A stretch of 64,000 bases of DNA from Tetranychus cinnabarinus (Eukaryota; Arthropoda; Arachnida; Trombidiformes; Tetranychidae). The stretch is from the NCBI GenBank assembly GCA_022266195.1, contig WHVY01000004.1, positions 2,373,501-2,437,500 on the forward strand, written 5' to 3'. Shown here in pieces: positions 42,779 to 55,100 of this stretch. The notes under the pieces are model-generated. The model saw only the letters and a list, made by a program, of their open reading frames with translations, was not told the DNA's origin and made no database searches. Each line of letters opens with the position of its first letter. Within the stretch, counting starts at the first letter, position 1. Both the position numbers and the translations under genes were made by a program.

Positions 42779-44524
42779 ATGGCAAAAATGCATAAACTAC
42801 TTTTTTACTTGTTAACTATTAATATCGCTTGTACCTTAATTAATACTTGTGAGTCTATCCCCATTGTAACAACAAAATTTGGTAAAATTGCAGGTTTTTC
42901 TGGTAATTATGATGATTTCAAATACGAAGCCTTCTTGGGTATTCCATTTGCTGAGCCACCTTTGGGACATTTACGCTTCCAATTACCTCAACCATTAAAT
43001 TCAACTTGGACAACGCCATATGAAGCTGTGAATTTTAAAGATGGTTGTGTTCAAAATCCTGAAAGTTACTTCAATTTCAACATAAGTGAAGATTGTTTGT
43101 ATCTGAATCTATGGCGTCCTGAGATTAATGATACAAATAACAGCCAGCTACTTCCAGTATTTTATCTTATGCATGGGTCGGGATACATAAAGAAATCAGG
43201 AGCTCTACCACCTAATCAAGGCGATGTGTTGGCTGCTACACAAAAGATAATTGTTGTCAACTCAAACTACCGACTTGGAGCTTTTGGATTTGCTTACGGT
43301 TCTCATACTTCAATGCCTGGTAATCTTGGTATTTATGACACTTTAATAGTTCTTCGATGGATTCGTGATAATATCAGATCATTTGGTGGTGATCCTAATC
43401 GTGTAACATTAGCAGGACAAAGTGCTGGATCCAAAATAGCCTCGCTTTTAGCCACTTTGCCCGATGAATTTGACTCACAATCCTTATTTTCCCGCCTAAT
43501 CATGATGAGTGGTGTAGCAACAAATCAAATACATGCTGAGAGTGTTTCAGTTGCCTTAGCAAAGACTCGTCTATTAGCTTCTAAAGTGAACTGTTTGAAT
43601 CAAGTTGATCAATTTGAATCATCAAATGAATTGTCTGATGAGACTATTGACTGCTTAAAGCGAGTAGATTCTAGTGATTTATTGAAAGCGCAAAATTCAA
43701 AGGATATCACAGCAATTGGTTGTTCAGAGATTTCAGTATTTTTACCAGTTTATGGAACAGATTTGATACCAGACAAACCAATGGTAAATCATGCCAGACA
43801 AATTAAATCAATCAAAGATAAACCCACGTTGTTTGGAGCAGAACAAGATGAAGCTACACTCTTTGTAGCAGTCAGTAGTGTATTCTCGTTGAGTGATGCT
43901 TATGCTTACATCAAAAAACGGGTTTCTTTCGCAATCAAAGATATAAAACCTGATCAAATTGATTACTTTTATAAATATTACTTCAATGATGCTGATCCAA
44001 GTGATTCTTATGATATAAGATCAAGATGTGTCAAATTGTGTTCAGATATGAATTACAACTGTCCATCATTGTTATTGTCTGAATTTTTCTCACAGGGAAA
44101 TCCGGACATCCATTTCTTTCTCAATACTTATGTTGGTGAAAAGCTGGCCGAGAATGATGGAAGATTATATGGGACTTTGCATGGTGATGATGTTAAATTT
44201 GGATTGGGAGATCCGATAAGACAATACAACTTGTACACATCAAATGATAGAAAATTCAGTCAATTTTTCCTCAATTTGTTTGGCAATTTCACTAAAGGTT
44301 TAAATTTTGATGACTGGCCATCCATTGCAGTAGACATGAGCGATTATGAATCTCTACAAATTATTAAAAATCTGAACTTATATCCTACAAATATGGTCGA
44401 TCATGATCAACAAATCTGCATAAAATGGGCAGAACTGTTCAATTATTCCCTTCCACAGTTCCAAATTTCGGATAAAAATCAAGAAGTCGACCTGAAACGC
44501 TTAATTAATAATGTTGGTTTATAG
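42779..44524 (+). CDS. Secreted carboxyl/cholinesterase, subfamily A, copy 4
   Basis: Intronless esterase of 581 residues, the longest of the cluster. Signal peptide at the start, IPIVTTKFGKIAGFSG, EDCLYLNLWRP, HGSGYIKKSG oxyanion region, GQSAGS nucleophile, EQDEAT acid and TLHGDD catalytic His, so the triad is complete. The extra length is at the C-terminus: where copy 2 ends in ISD and stop, this gene reads ISDK and continues for about 17 residues (ending RLINNVGL), an apparent stop-codon loss. Promoter block shared with the two preceding A copies. AATAAA near 44786. Confidence 0.9.
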   Translation: MAKMHKLLFYLLTINIACTLINTCESIPIVTTKFGKIAGFSGNYDDFKYEAFLGIPFAEPPLGHLRFQLPQPLNSTWTTPYEAVNFKDGCVQNPESYFNFNISEDCLYLNLWRPEINDTNNSQLLPVFYLMHGSGYIKKSGALPPNQGDVLAATQKIIVVNSNYRLGAFGFAYGSHTSMPGNLGIYDTLIVLRWIRDNIRSFGGDPNRVTLAGQSAGSKIASLLATLPDEFDSQSLFSRLIMMSGVATNQIHAESVSVALAKTRLLASKVNCLNQVDQFESSNELSDETIDCLKRVDSSDLLKAQNSKDITAIGCSEISVFLPVYGTDLIPDKPMVNHARQIKSIKDKPTLFGAEQDEATLFVAVSSVFSLSDAYAYIKKRVSFAIKDIKPDQIDYFYKYYFNDADPSDSYDIRSRCVKLCSDMNYNCPSLLLSEFFSQGNPDIHFFLNTYVGEKLAENDGRLYGTLHGDDVKFGLGDPIRQYNLYTSNDRKFSQFFLNLFGNFTKGLNFDDWPSIAVDMSDYESLQIIKNLNLYPTNMVDHDQQICIKWAELFNYSLPQFQISDKNQEVDLKRLINNVGL

Positions 44525-45556
44525 TAATAACATATTTCAGGTAGAATGTTCATAAGACATTTACCTAATTTTCAAGAGTCAGTATTTCATAGTACAAATG
44601 TCAACCAATCGTCCACAGCAATGTCAACCTCCCTCTAACTCTGGATTTTAATGAATTAACTTAAAAATAAGACAAGGATAATAGTCAAATTGTCATGAAA
44701 AATTAGTAATTTAGACAATAAACGTGATTCTCTTATCTCTAAAAATCAGACTCATGAATATTTGAAGTATTATGAATGTTTTATCAAATAAATCGCTTTA
44801 CTTTTCATTTATTTTTTGATTCACTTTTATTTTCCTGGTCAGCAAACAATGATCCAAGTACATGCATTTCCCTAAAGAAACAGCAAAGATAATTGAAATT
44901 GAAACTTTTGAATTGATCTATCGATGTCAAATCTTCAAGTGAAATCTTAAATCGATTATTTTCTGGGAAATCGACACTTCGTTTACGCAACCCCATCAAC
45001 ACACTAATCTATTAAAGATCTCGTTCTTAGGCGACTGGCGAGACAAACCATATCGGAACAAGGTCAGCAAGAATTACTGAACATTGGATTGAAGGATTCA
45101 ACTTTTAAAACTAAACTCAAGGTAATAATTTTCACCCAAAAATGAAAAGTTAGTTAAAAGTTCTATGTTAAACTACAGAGGAACCAATTACATTTACTTT
45201 CAAAACAATTAGAAAACAATTGGACAATCTAGTTATGGAGGGAAAGAGTAAATAGCAAAGAGTACTCTTTGGTAAAAAGGGTAAAGAGGAATCACAGATT
45301 GGACTATTTGAACAACATGAAAAGTCTAGTTATTTCCCTAGTGGTTTACCTGAATGACAGCATAAAAACAAGTCAAAAAACTGGAATGCTGTTTTAAACT
45401 AGTTTTATGGTGAGTGAAGATTAAAAAGCTAGCTTTTGGCTAGTAAACCAAAGAGTAAAGGAGTCTCTGTTGAGGAAATTTTCACAGTCGCCTTCTATCG
45501 GGTTTAACTTTTTAAGTTACCAAGTAGTGTCTTGATGAGAGTAACAAAAAGTAATA
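44525..45556. other. Intergenic region with coding-like debris
   Basis: 44805-45002 on the minus strand and 45031-45120 on the plus strand have protein-like composition and splice-like edges but do not join into a gene; see findings. The upstream region of the 45.6 kb esterase lacks the promoter block shared by copies 2-4. Confidence 0.4.
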
Positions 45557-47221
45557 ATGTCTCCATTATCTAATTTAATAGTTTTTATTTTTGCCATAGT
45601 TAATGTTTGTGAGTCTAATCCGATTGTAACAACGAAATTTGGTAAAATTAAAGGTATAACTGGTAATTATAGTGAACATAAATACGAAGCCTTCTTGGGT
45701 ATTCCATTTGCTGAGCCACCTTTGGGACATTTACGGTTTCAATTACCTAAGCCATTCAATTCAATCTGGTCAAAACCATATGAAGCAGTGAATTTTAAAG
45801 ATGCTTGTATTCAAAGGCGTGAAAGTTACTTCAATTTCAATATAAGTGAAGATTGTTTGTATCTTAATGTATGGCGTCCTGAATCTGTTGGTAAGCATGA
45901 CGGTGAATTGCTTCCAGTGTTTTACCTTATACATGGTTCGGGATTCATAAAGAAATCAGGAGCTCTGCCACAAAACCAGGGTGATGTGTTAGCTGCAACA
46001 CAAAATGTAATTGCTGTTAACTCAAATTATCGACTTGGAGCACTTGGGTTCGCTCATGGTTCTCGTACTTCAATGCCTGGTAATATTGGTATTTATGACA
46101 CTTTAATAGTTCTTCGATGGATTCGTGATAATATCAGATCATTTGGAGGTGATCCTAATCGTGTAACATTAGCAGGACAAAGTGCTGGATCTAACATGGT
46201 TACAATTATCGCCACTTTACCAAATGAATTTGAAACACAACATCTTTTTTCCCGTCTAATAATGATGAGCGGTGTGACTATAAATCACATGCAAGCTGAT
46301 CATGTATCAATTGCTTTACCAAAGACTCGTCTATTAGCCTCCAAAGTGAATTGTTTGAGTCGATTTGATCAGTTTGAATCATCAAATGAATTGTCTGATG
46401 AGACTATTGATTGTTTAAAGAAAGCGGATCCGTACGATATATTGGAAGCACAATTTTCAAAGGACGTGATAGCGCTTGGTAATGTAGAGGTTGCAGCATT
46501 CCTTCCTGTTTATGGGACAGAGTTGATGCCAGATCATCCAATGATAAATTATATCAAACGAATTGAATCAATCAAAGATAAACCGATGCTGTTCGGGGTA
46601 GAACAGGATGAAACAACGCGCTATGTATCACTCAGCAACATCTCTACATTAAACGATGCTTATGGTTTCATGAAAAAGCATATTACAAAAGCAATCAAAG
46701 GCATTGAAACTGAGAAAATTGATTACTTTTATAAATTTTACTTTGATGATGTTGATCCAAACAATTCTGACGATATAAAGACAAAATGTGTCAAATTTTT
46801 CAACGACATGTGTTTTCATTGTCCATCATTGATATTGGCTGAATTTTTCTCACAGAAAAGTTCAAACATCCATTTCTATCTCAATGGTTATGTTGGTGAA
46901 GTGTTGGCCAAAGATCCTGGAAGACCTTATGGTACTTTACATGCCGATGACATTATGTTCGCATTAGGAGAGCCAATAAGAACATACAAAAATTACACAG
47001 ACAATGATAGGGAATTCGGCCAATTATTCAGCAATTTGTTTGGCGATTTCATTAAGGGCGTAAATTTTGATGATTGGCCATCCATTGCAGTAATGATGAA
47101 AGATTATGAATCTCCGCAAATCATCAAAAAGCTGGACTTGCCTCCTATGAACGTAGTTTTTCGTCATCAAGAAATATGCATGGATTGGGCAGATTTGTTG
47201 AATTATTCAATTCCACGATAG
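45557..47221 (+). CDS. Secreted carboxyl/cholinesterase, subfamily A, copy 5
   Basis: Intronless esterase of 554 residues. Signal peptide MSPLSNLIVFIFAIVNVCES (different from the MAKM start of copies 2-4), NPIVTTKFGKIKGITG, EDCLYLNVWRP, HGSGFIKKSG (Phe instead of Tyr after the oxyanion hole), GQSAGS nucleophile, EQDETT acid and TLHADD catalytic His. It is the most diverged subfamily A member of the right-hand group and lacks their promoter block. It is closest to copy 4 in the KKSGALP segment. Last gene of the cluster; AATAAA near 47353. Ester-hydrolase role inferred. Confidence 0.9.
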   Translation: MSPLSNLIVFIFAIVNVCESNPIVTTKFGKIKGITGNYSEHKYEAFLGIPFAEPPLGHLRFQLPKPFNSIWSKPYEAVNFKDACIQRRESYFNFNISEDCLYLNVWRPESVGKHDGELLPVFYLIHGSGFIKKSGALPQNQGDVLAATQNVIAVNSNYRLGALGFAHGSRTSMPGNIGIYDTLIVLRWIRDNIRSFGGDPNRVTLAGQSAGSNMVTIIATLPNEFETQHLFSRLIMMSGVTINHMQADHVSIALPKTRLLASKVNCLSRFDQFESSNELSDETIDCLKKADPYDILEAQFSKDVIALGNVEVAAFLPVYGTELMPDHPMINYIKRIESIKDKPMLFGVEQDETTRYVSLSNISTLNDAYGFMKKHITKAIKGIETEKIDYFYKFYFDDVDPNNSDDIKTKCVKFFNDMCFHCPSLILAEFFSQKSSNIHFYLNGYVGEVLAKDPGRPYGTLHADDIMFALGEPIRTYKNYTDNDREFGQLFSNLFGDFIKGVNFDDWPSIAVMMKDYESPQIIKKLDLPPMNVVFRHQEICMDWADLLNYSIPR

Positions 47222-50200
47222 ATTGTCTAATGAAAAAGAGAGAAAATTCGTAAGTTAAATAGTCAAATCAGTCAAAAAGAGTGTAAAAAGTGAAATCTTA
47301 CCATTTCCAAAAAGCATTAAAATGCTTGACTTTTGTTCAATATTTAGCCATGAATAAAGAGTTGATATTTTTTCCAAACATTGTTAGGTTTCTCTTTAAT
47401 TCAATGGTTGAAGTGTTAATGAGGTTAAACCGGGATTTGAATTGAAGTCTAATGAAAAAAAAGAAATGAAAAAGTCACAAAAAAGTCAAAAACAAATAAA
47501 ACCTTGTAAGAGGTTGATACATATCAAGTGCAAATAGTTGTTAATTAAAACTTACTTCAAGGGATAGTTCAAATCGATTCCAAACAATTGATAAAAGGTG
47601 ATGAAAATGAATTGATTATATGTTGTAAATACAATTCAAAACAAAATACAAACTCAAACACTTACAGGGGTCATTGAATCATTACAAAATGTATCGAGGG
47701 CTTGAAACTTTTCCAATTTAAAAATCAAAAAATATAAAATCAGCTGCCATTAGTTGTAATTACTAAATTGGAACATAAAGAAATTATATGAACAATTCTC
47801 AATTGTTATTTGTGTAAATTCAAAGTTAATGTCAAGAAAAAATGAATTCTTAGATTTAGAGGTTTAATTGCCAAATCAAATAATGAAGAGTCAGTAATTG
47901 AGCAATCAGAGAAAGCGGGGTAAGTTGAGGATAAAATCCAATCATATGCAATCAAAAACACCCAAAAGAAAGTCAAAAATGAGCAAAAAATGGGACTGGT
48001 TGGAAGCTCATCTTCTAATTTTCCAAGTAATTAACCAGCATCTCAGTAATTTGATTGGCAATGAATATGTTCAACATGAAAATCCAATCAAAAATTGGAC
48101 TGGCAATGATGATTCTCTGCGTGAGCCTTAAAGCTATCAACCTAATTCGACCAATTCGTCGTAACAATCAAATTGAATCAAACTAAAAACACCAAGAAAA
48201 ACAAACCAAAAGTAGAATCATTGTTCAATTAGCAATCACATTAATCATTGTAGGTTTACAATTAAGATCAAGATGACGATAATGTTGAACGAGTAATTGT
48301 ATTAATCAAAAAAAGCAAAACAAATCATTTTCACCTAAAAAAGTAGTTCAAAAAAGGCGTCAACTTGAAAATTGCCATTCTTTTGAAGCAACACGAAATT
48401 TCAAACCAGAAATGGTGATGAGTTGATCCTCTTGAAATCATCATCGCCATGTTCAAGGTATTTACTCATTCCTCAAGATATTACCAAATAAAAGCAAAAT
48501 AGCTGAACAATTGTTGACAATTATTGTGAGCGTAGTTATAGATAGTTAATAACTTAGTCACATTTGATGGCTTATTGAGTGAACCAGTTTTATGCTCTCA
48601 TCTTTTTTTTTTGTTTTTTATGCTGTTCAAAAAAAAGCTCAACTTTACCATAAAGTGATGGTCAATTTAGCTCAATTATCACTTAAATGCGATATTAACA
48701 TCACTGTGATCATCATTGGCAACAACAACAGCAACAACGTTAAACCAATAAATGATTCAACAATAATAGTTAATCCAGTTCCTTCTTTTCTCACTGACAT
48801 TGACAGTTTTTTACTTCCTCCAATCATCTTCCTGTTTCATCAATATCATCATCAGCGTCGTCCGTATCGTCATCACGATGAGATTAAAGCAACTGCATAT
48901 TTATAAATAAAAAGGGAAATTTGGATTAACATGTAATCAGTAAGGTTCTGAAAGAAATGAATTAACAATTAGATTTTCAATAAGTTTTTGTTGGGTCGCT
49001 TTTCCCTACATTCATGTACTTACGCTCAACAATCAGCCTGGATTAAGGCAATTGATTCAATCGATGATTGGTCAGCCATTTTAATCACCATCACCTTAAC
49101 CGGACCAATTTGATTAAACCGCATTTAACAGTTTAATGTAGCAATAGAAAGTAAAAAGTGAACATAAAAGCTCAATAATCAGTCGAGAGAGAAAAAAACA
49201 TTCTAATCACCAAATCAATTTGATAATAGAGTTGAATTAACCAATTTACGTTTTTCTTTCATCCAAAGTGGTGACCGCACTAAAAATGGCTTCCAGCTGA
49301 TTTTAATTACTCCATTCATTGACTATCAAAAGGGTTTCTGATAAGTGATTGAATAACGATGATTCAGGTTACATTTGTTGCAATTGAAAGTTGTGTCCAA
49401 TTGTGACAATAATAACTGCGCTCGTAAACTCGGTAAATGTCTTCCAATACAGAAATCACCTTTTCGATTAACTATTTAATGAGTTTTCCAAGATTGGTAG
49501 GAATCCGTTCACACCATCCAAGAATCGAATTACTTTTGATTGGAATAAGAAAACGTTTGTAATTAAGTTTCGGTTTACTTCTGGTTTTTTTCTGGTTTCC
49601 AAGATGATTTAACTGAAAATTTAAAATACAAAAAAAATTAAATTTTAATAGAGTCAATAGATTCAATCTAATGGTAAGAGGTTCATTTTACACGATCACC
49701 AACAAATACGGTAAATGTATCAACAAGTAGGTCTACAGTAATTTCATGTTTGATTCAAGATGAACCACAAAAGTAAAACATTTTATATGCTTAGCTTTTT
49801 TTATTACAGAATAGTGATTAACTGGCAAGGTAACCTGTCGATAATAAGGTCACCAGATGATGATGTTACTATCATGATTTCCCGCATCAATTTGATTATG
49901 CTTAAATAGATCCTATTTAAACAGAAGCAGCAAACAACAAAACAAACTAAAACCTAAGCAAACTCAAGTTCAACATTCAAGTTTAACTCGTTCAATTGTT
50001 GTTACCTTGTTATCCTCATCATAATCATAATCACAAAAAAAAACCTCAACTAACTAACATCCTAATGTTCATCATGTTTCTTTTTATCATCATTTTTAAC
50101 AACCATAATATTGATTAATGATCAAGAAAAATCTCGATAAAAAGAAAAATAAGTTTCAATGTTTATCATACCTTTTCATGTTGATAATTACATTTCAAAC

Positions 50201-50407
50201 GGACATTCAACTTATCATCACATTAATACTAACTGATATCTTTTTGCTGATGTCCATCATTTACATTTGCATGTTAATAGAGAAATATTAACATTTTTTG
50301 TGTTTTCTCGGAAAAACAATCAATTGAATGATAATTTTGCTTTTCCAGTCCTGTGTCTCATGGAAATAATTAATTCAACTTGATTGTTATCTTTCTGATT
50401 CTACACC
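47222..50407. other. Gene-poor intergenic region
   Basis: AT-rich; short frames (47898-48131, 48592-48906) have simple composition and no family features. From about 49910 the text looks like promoter and leader (TATTTAAACAGAAGC near 49914) for the candidate exons that follow. Confidence 0.45.
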
Positions 50408-50731
50408 ATGGATCCAAATATGCATGCAAGGGACAACAAAAACCATAGCAACAAATCACTTTTCACTCCACCAGCTATTGACAAGTATCTCATCTCGGTT
50501 TTTACCTTAGATCCAAGTTAAATTGCAAACATGTTGATATTATGGCAGACATCAAATATTAGGAGGGATCAGGAGTTGACTTGGAAAGCCATCAATTTGT
50601 TGACACACCTTGAGCCACAATCGAACCCCAGTACAGGCTTAGAAACTGCATTGTCACCGCACTTGACACATTCTTTGATTAACATTTACTGTCAGTTTGA
50701 TTCCAATCGGTTGGCTCATCAGGTCCATCAG
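50408..50731 (+). CDS. Possible exon pair of an unrecognised gene
   Basis: An ATG in good context (CACCATGG) at 50408 opens 37 codons (MDPNMHARDN...) that stop at 50521. A second coding-like stretch, 50549-50731, is richer in G and C and ends at a GT donor (CATCAG|GTAATT). Joining 50408-50497 to 50549-50731 keeps the frame through a 51-base intron with a weak donor (GTTTTT). The product would include TWKAINLLTHLEPQ. No downstream exon was found and no family is recognised. It may be a real 5' end, a decayed gene or chance. Confidence 0.3.
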
Positions 50732-52133
50732 GTAATTTCAACATTTAGACACTTTAAAATAATCAAAATAGCCAATCTGCTTGTTGATTCTTAGTCATAT
50801 CAATCAAATAGAGATTCATGGTCGACTAATTACACGAAACATTAGCTAAAAGCACAAATGAGGTTTATTAAGGTTACACCGAATTAAGGTTGACAGATTA
50901 TTTATTAAATACTTACCATTACTGTCAAAGGTTAACCTTTGACAAAGAACACTTAATTAGTAAATTGCGTTTAATGAAGTAAACAAAATATAACAACTAA
51001 GCTATGTAAGTTAAACATTGACTAATTACGTAAAGAAGGTTCAAGAAGCTTGTTTAACCGGGAAAAACAATACCAGGGGTTATCTCCTAATTAAGTCGCG
51101 TTTCAAGGGTTAAGCTTGAAATTAAATTGCTTTTAATTGAAATTATGAATTAAATTAATTGTAAAGACTAAACTAATGTCAAGTAACAACGTTTAAAGCT
51201 AATTATGATGATAATAATAAAATAAAAGCGGGAAGTGAAAATTGGGTTGTAAATGGCAAAACCAGATTAGACTGAAATAAAAATGCTGATTGAAATACAA
51301 CAAGGATAAGATTAAATCTATCAAATCCAAGTGAATTACTTGTTTAACCTGTAACAAGGTTGTACAATTATTATTAGACTGTAAATTAATTGTAACAAAT
51401 TTTGAAACTAATTGTGATTAAATGCGATACTTGATCAAAATGAACAAGTAAAAAAAGGTTAACATCAATATTTCATTCTAACATCTTTTACACCTTAATA
51501 TGAATAGCAATATAAATACTCGAGCAATCCCTTTCTTAATTGTATTAGATGATTATTACTTGTGATACAACTGATTAACGCCGTAAGGTGAATCAAGTAT
51601 TGTCCATTCGATATTGATTCAAATGGCCGAAAGGTGAATAAACATTCATGAGAAAAAAATGATTTTTAAATGAAGACAAGTAACATTGAAAGATATAAAA
51701 GAAACCAATGAATGGTTATTGTTTATTGAATTTTTTTTAATTTTTCATGTAAAAAGAGATGTTTTTCAAGTGTGTTTAAAGGGGTGAAAAGATGAGAAAG
51801 GAAGAGAGACAGAAATGAAAGGAAGAAAAGAGAGACTAGATAAATATGGTTCATTTTCATTGAATAATTGAAGGCACATTCAAAATAAATAAAGTTTTTC
51901 TTTTAAATACCAATTTTTTTGCATCATTTTTAACCTTTTTTGCCTTTTTTTGTCTTTTTTTGTCTTTTTTGCCATTTTCATTTGCATTTTTTGTATAGTT
52001 GGTTCAATTGAATATATAGTTAGGTATAAAAAAAGTTATGCTTTTGTGGTTTGCTTGTTGAAAAAGTTATACGTTTTTGCTTGAAACAACACCGAATCTA
52101 AGATTTCCCATGTTTATCTGATTGTTTCAGTTC
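50732..52133. other. Gene-poor region
   Basis: AT-rich, no coding sequence seen apart from the candidate above. T-rich simple sequence lies at its right end. Confidence 0.5.
51925..51985. repeat. T-rich simple repeat (CTTTTTTTG units)
   Basis: Several consecutive units of the form CCTTTTTTTG or TCTTTTTTTG. Low-complexity sequence downstream of the minus-strand gene. Confidence 0.6.
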
Positions 52134-55100
52134 TCAATTGGGAGGTGATCTGTTGGGATATGATTTCTGGACATGCGGTGTTATGGGTGACAATTGAGCC
52201 ACCAGAATAGATAAAATGAATGCAAATAAAATTGTAATCGTTAAATAGATGAAAAAATATTTTGTGGTTCTTGTTGTGGGTTGTTGTTTAGTTGACGGGA
52301 ATGAGGTTTGTGTGGACGAGGAAAGAGTTGAAAGGTTCTTGGGGGCAGTTTTCATGGCATAAGAATCACTATCAGGTAAAGTTTTTCCTGGTGATAGGTT
52401 AAAGGTGGCCGCATCGATGGCAGCACTTGAAGTTGTGTTTAAAGTTGAGGCAGCTTCTTTAACGATAAAGGTTGCTGCTGCTGCTTTTGCTGGTAAACCA
52501 GTTGGCAAAATATCAGTCATATCAAGAGTATCAGCTGAGTCAGCATTTGATGATAATGTAACGTTAGGTGATGAGGTTAAAAATTGACTGGGTTTACCTA
52601 TTGATGATAAATTATCCTCATCAGGTTGTAACCATCTTTCAGAGTTTTCATTTGACTCGGTTGTGCTACGAATTGAGCTTTCCTCTTCATGGGAGTTTAA
52701 ATCTTCGGCACCTTGATTAATGGTAGATATGGAGGAAACAAAAAGTAGGAAGAGGTTAATACAACAAAGTGAAACTAAATTAATCAAACGATTGTGATCA
52801 ATTTCATGATAATCAATTGGTAAACAGTTTGTCTAAATAATTTATCACCAGTAAAGGTAAAAGTTTGATCAAGTTATTAATGGAAAGGAAAAGGTGAAGA
52901 AAGCTTATTGAAAAACATTTACATACAATACAAGAATTGAGATGAGCTCAGCAAGATAAAAATATTATCTAAAGTGAATTTTCAATTTACCTTTTAATAA
53001 GCCGTCATCAGTTTTGAACCATTTTTCATAGTTTTCACCAAATTCAGTTAAACTGCGAACCAAATTTTCATCTTCAAATGAATTTAAATCTTCGGAGCCT
53101 AAATAATGAGAAATGCTTGCGATTAGTAAATTGTTTGTATTTCAATTCGAGCTTCATTTTTTAGATAAACTTTGATATTTTACTGAACTGATTCAGTTGA
53201 TTCTTGAAATGCTAAAGATTAACTTGCATGACAAAAGATACATTTTGTTACATTTGTTATGTTGATAAAACCAAGTAAAAGTCAAGTTCACATTAAAATG
53301 CCATTGACATTGTGATGGCATAATTTGTATTACAATAACATGGTGATGTCAAGGTGGAGTGATTTTGGTAAATTCACGTTATAATTACCATGAAATAGCA
53401 TGAATTTTTTCAGAGTAATCAGATTTTATCATGTAAAATGAGACACACCTACAATTGATATTCATCACAGTTATTTTGACCACAGAAAAAGGATAAGTGA
53501 AAGTGAAATAATGTTACCTTTATAAATATAATTATGTTCATTTCAAGGTTCAACAAACTCTGTTGAATGAAGGAAAGAGTAAAAGAAAGAGAGAGAAAAA
53601 AATATATCCAAATTTGAGGGAAAAATAGCATTATTATTACCATTATTGAGACTTATCAAGCATCCCTTTTAAGCACGCACATCGCACATACAAAGAAGCA
53701 TTAGTTTAATGGAAGTGAATGTGAATATTTTTTGATGAAAATGAAGGTTATCAATATGAATATATAAACGAGTTTACATTGGACAACATGAAAATTATCA
53801 TTACATCTAAAAATATATTAATAGGGTCAAAGAGAGTTTAAGGATTGACAATGAATACCTATTAGCATCATTATAATAGTTGACCTTCTGTCCATATTGT
53901 CCTATTCACGATAGACTTAAGGCTATTCTGACCAAATTATGTTGATAATGATGATAAATATTCATAAAAATGAGATTAACATTAACATTGCGGGTTTTGC
54001 GGTTAAATAAAAGATCAAAATCAGCTTATCAAATATTTACTCAATGAGACAAAAAGAGTCTCTAAATCAACCAATATACATAATCGAAGAGTTTAATTAT
54101 GACTAAAGAGTGAATATGATTATCAATTGATTAAAAATTCGAGGTAAGTTTCGGGTTACAGATCAATTTGCATTTTAGTCCAAGTTGTCTAAATTCAAGT
54201 TCAATCTATAGTCTTGTTGACATGGACTATAAATTGGTACAATATTCAAGTTTAAAATGCAAAACACGATGAGTTATCATTAAAAATGGTTGCTAAATTA
54301 AAAAGATTAAAAATTTTGGGTAAAAAGATCAACAAAAGATGACTTCATCTAATGTTGATATCTAATAGGTAACACAAAATTACATTGTAAAATAAAGATA
54401 ATTAAAGTGTAACAGGAAAAAGACTGAATATACACAGAATGGCTTTTAAATGTACACAAAACACACCCAAGGATAGACAGAGTAAAGGTGTATTTGATTG
54501 AGGTAAAAGGGGAAGATGATGAAGGCTGAGAAGGAGCAGATTGTGTTACGGGTGGAAGAGTTTGATGATGAAAAAAAGGATCAAAATGATGTTGATTATT
54601 TAGACATTTGAAAATTTTCAAAATGAACACCCTTAATCTTTTTTTCCCGTTTCTCATTGTCTCATTTATTTTTACCTGGATACCAAGTAACTGAGTAATT
54701 ATACATGTATTAATCATCATAAACCTATGAATATGATGATATTTAGTTGAGTAATGTTAACATTTGTTATTATCGACAACATCCAACAATTAAAAATGTG
54801 TATTCAGAGCCTTTTAATGATCATTTTGGTAGCAACCTTGGGTAATGGGACAAACTTTCAATTGTAATGAAATGTTATTGAAATTTGATTAGTAATAGCA
54901 TTTATAATTTGATGATTAAAAGGTCTGAGAAGAGGATAAAAGGGTTTTGAATTAACTGTTGATTACAAATGAAATTTTATATCAAATTATATAAACATAA
55001 CATGTTGCCTAGAGAGACAATTAAATGGCCATTTGAGGGTTGACAGTAAAATGATTGAAGATAAGGATTGTGAACACGCGAGAAACAGTTCAAGAGGCTG

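Noticed and set aside
48592..48906. Plus-strand frame of 104 codons with His/Asn runs
   Set aside because: Simple-sequence composition and no family features or promoter context.
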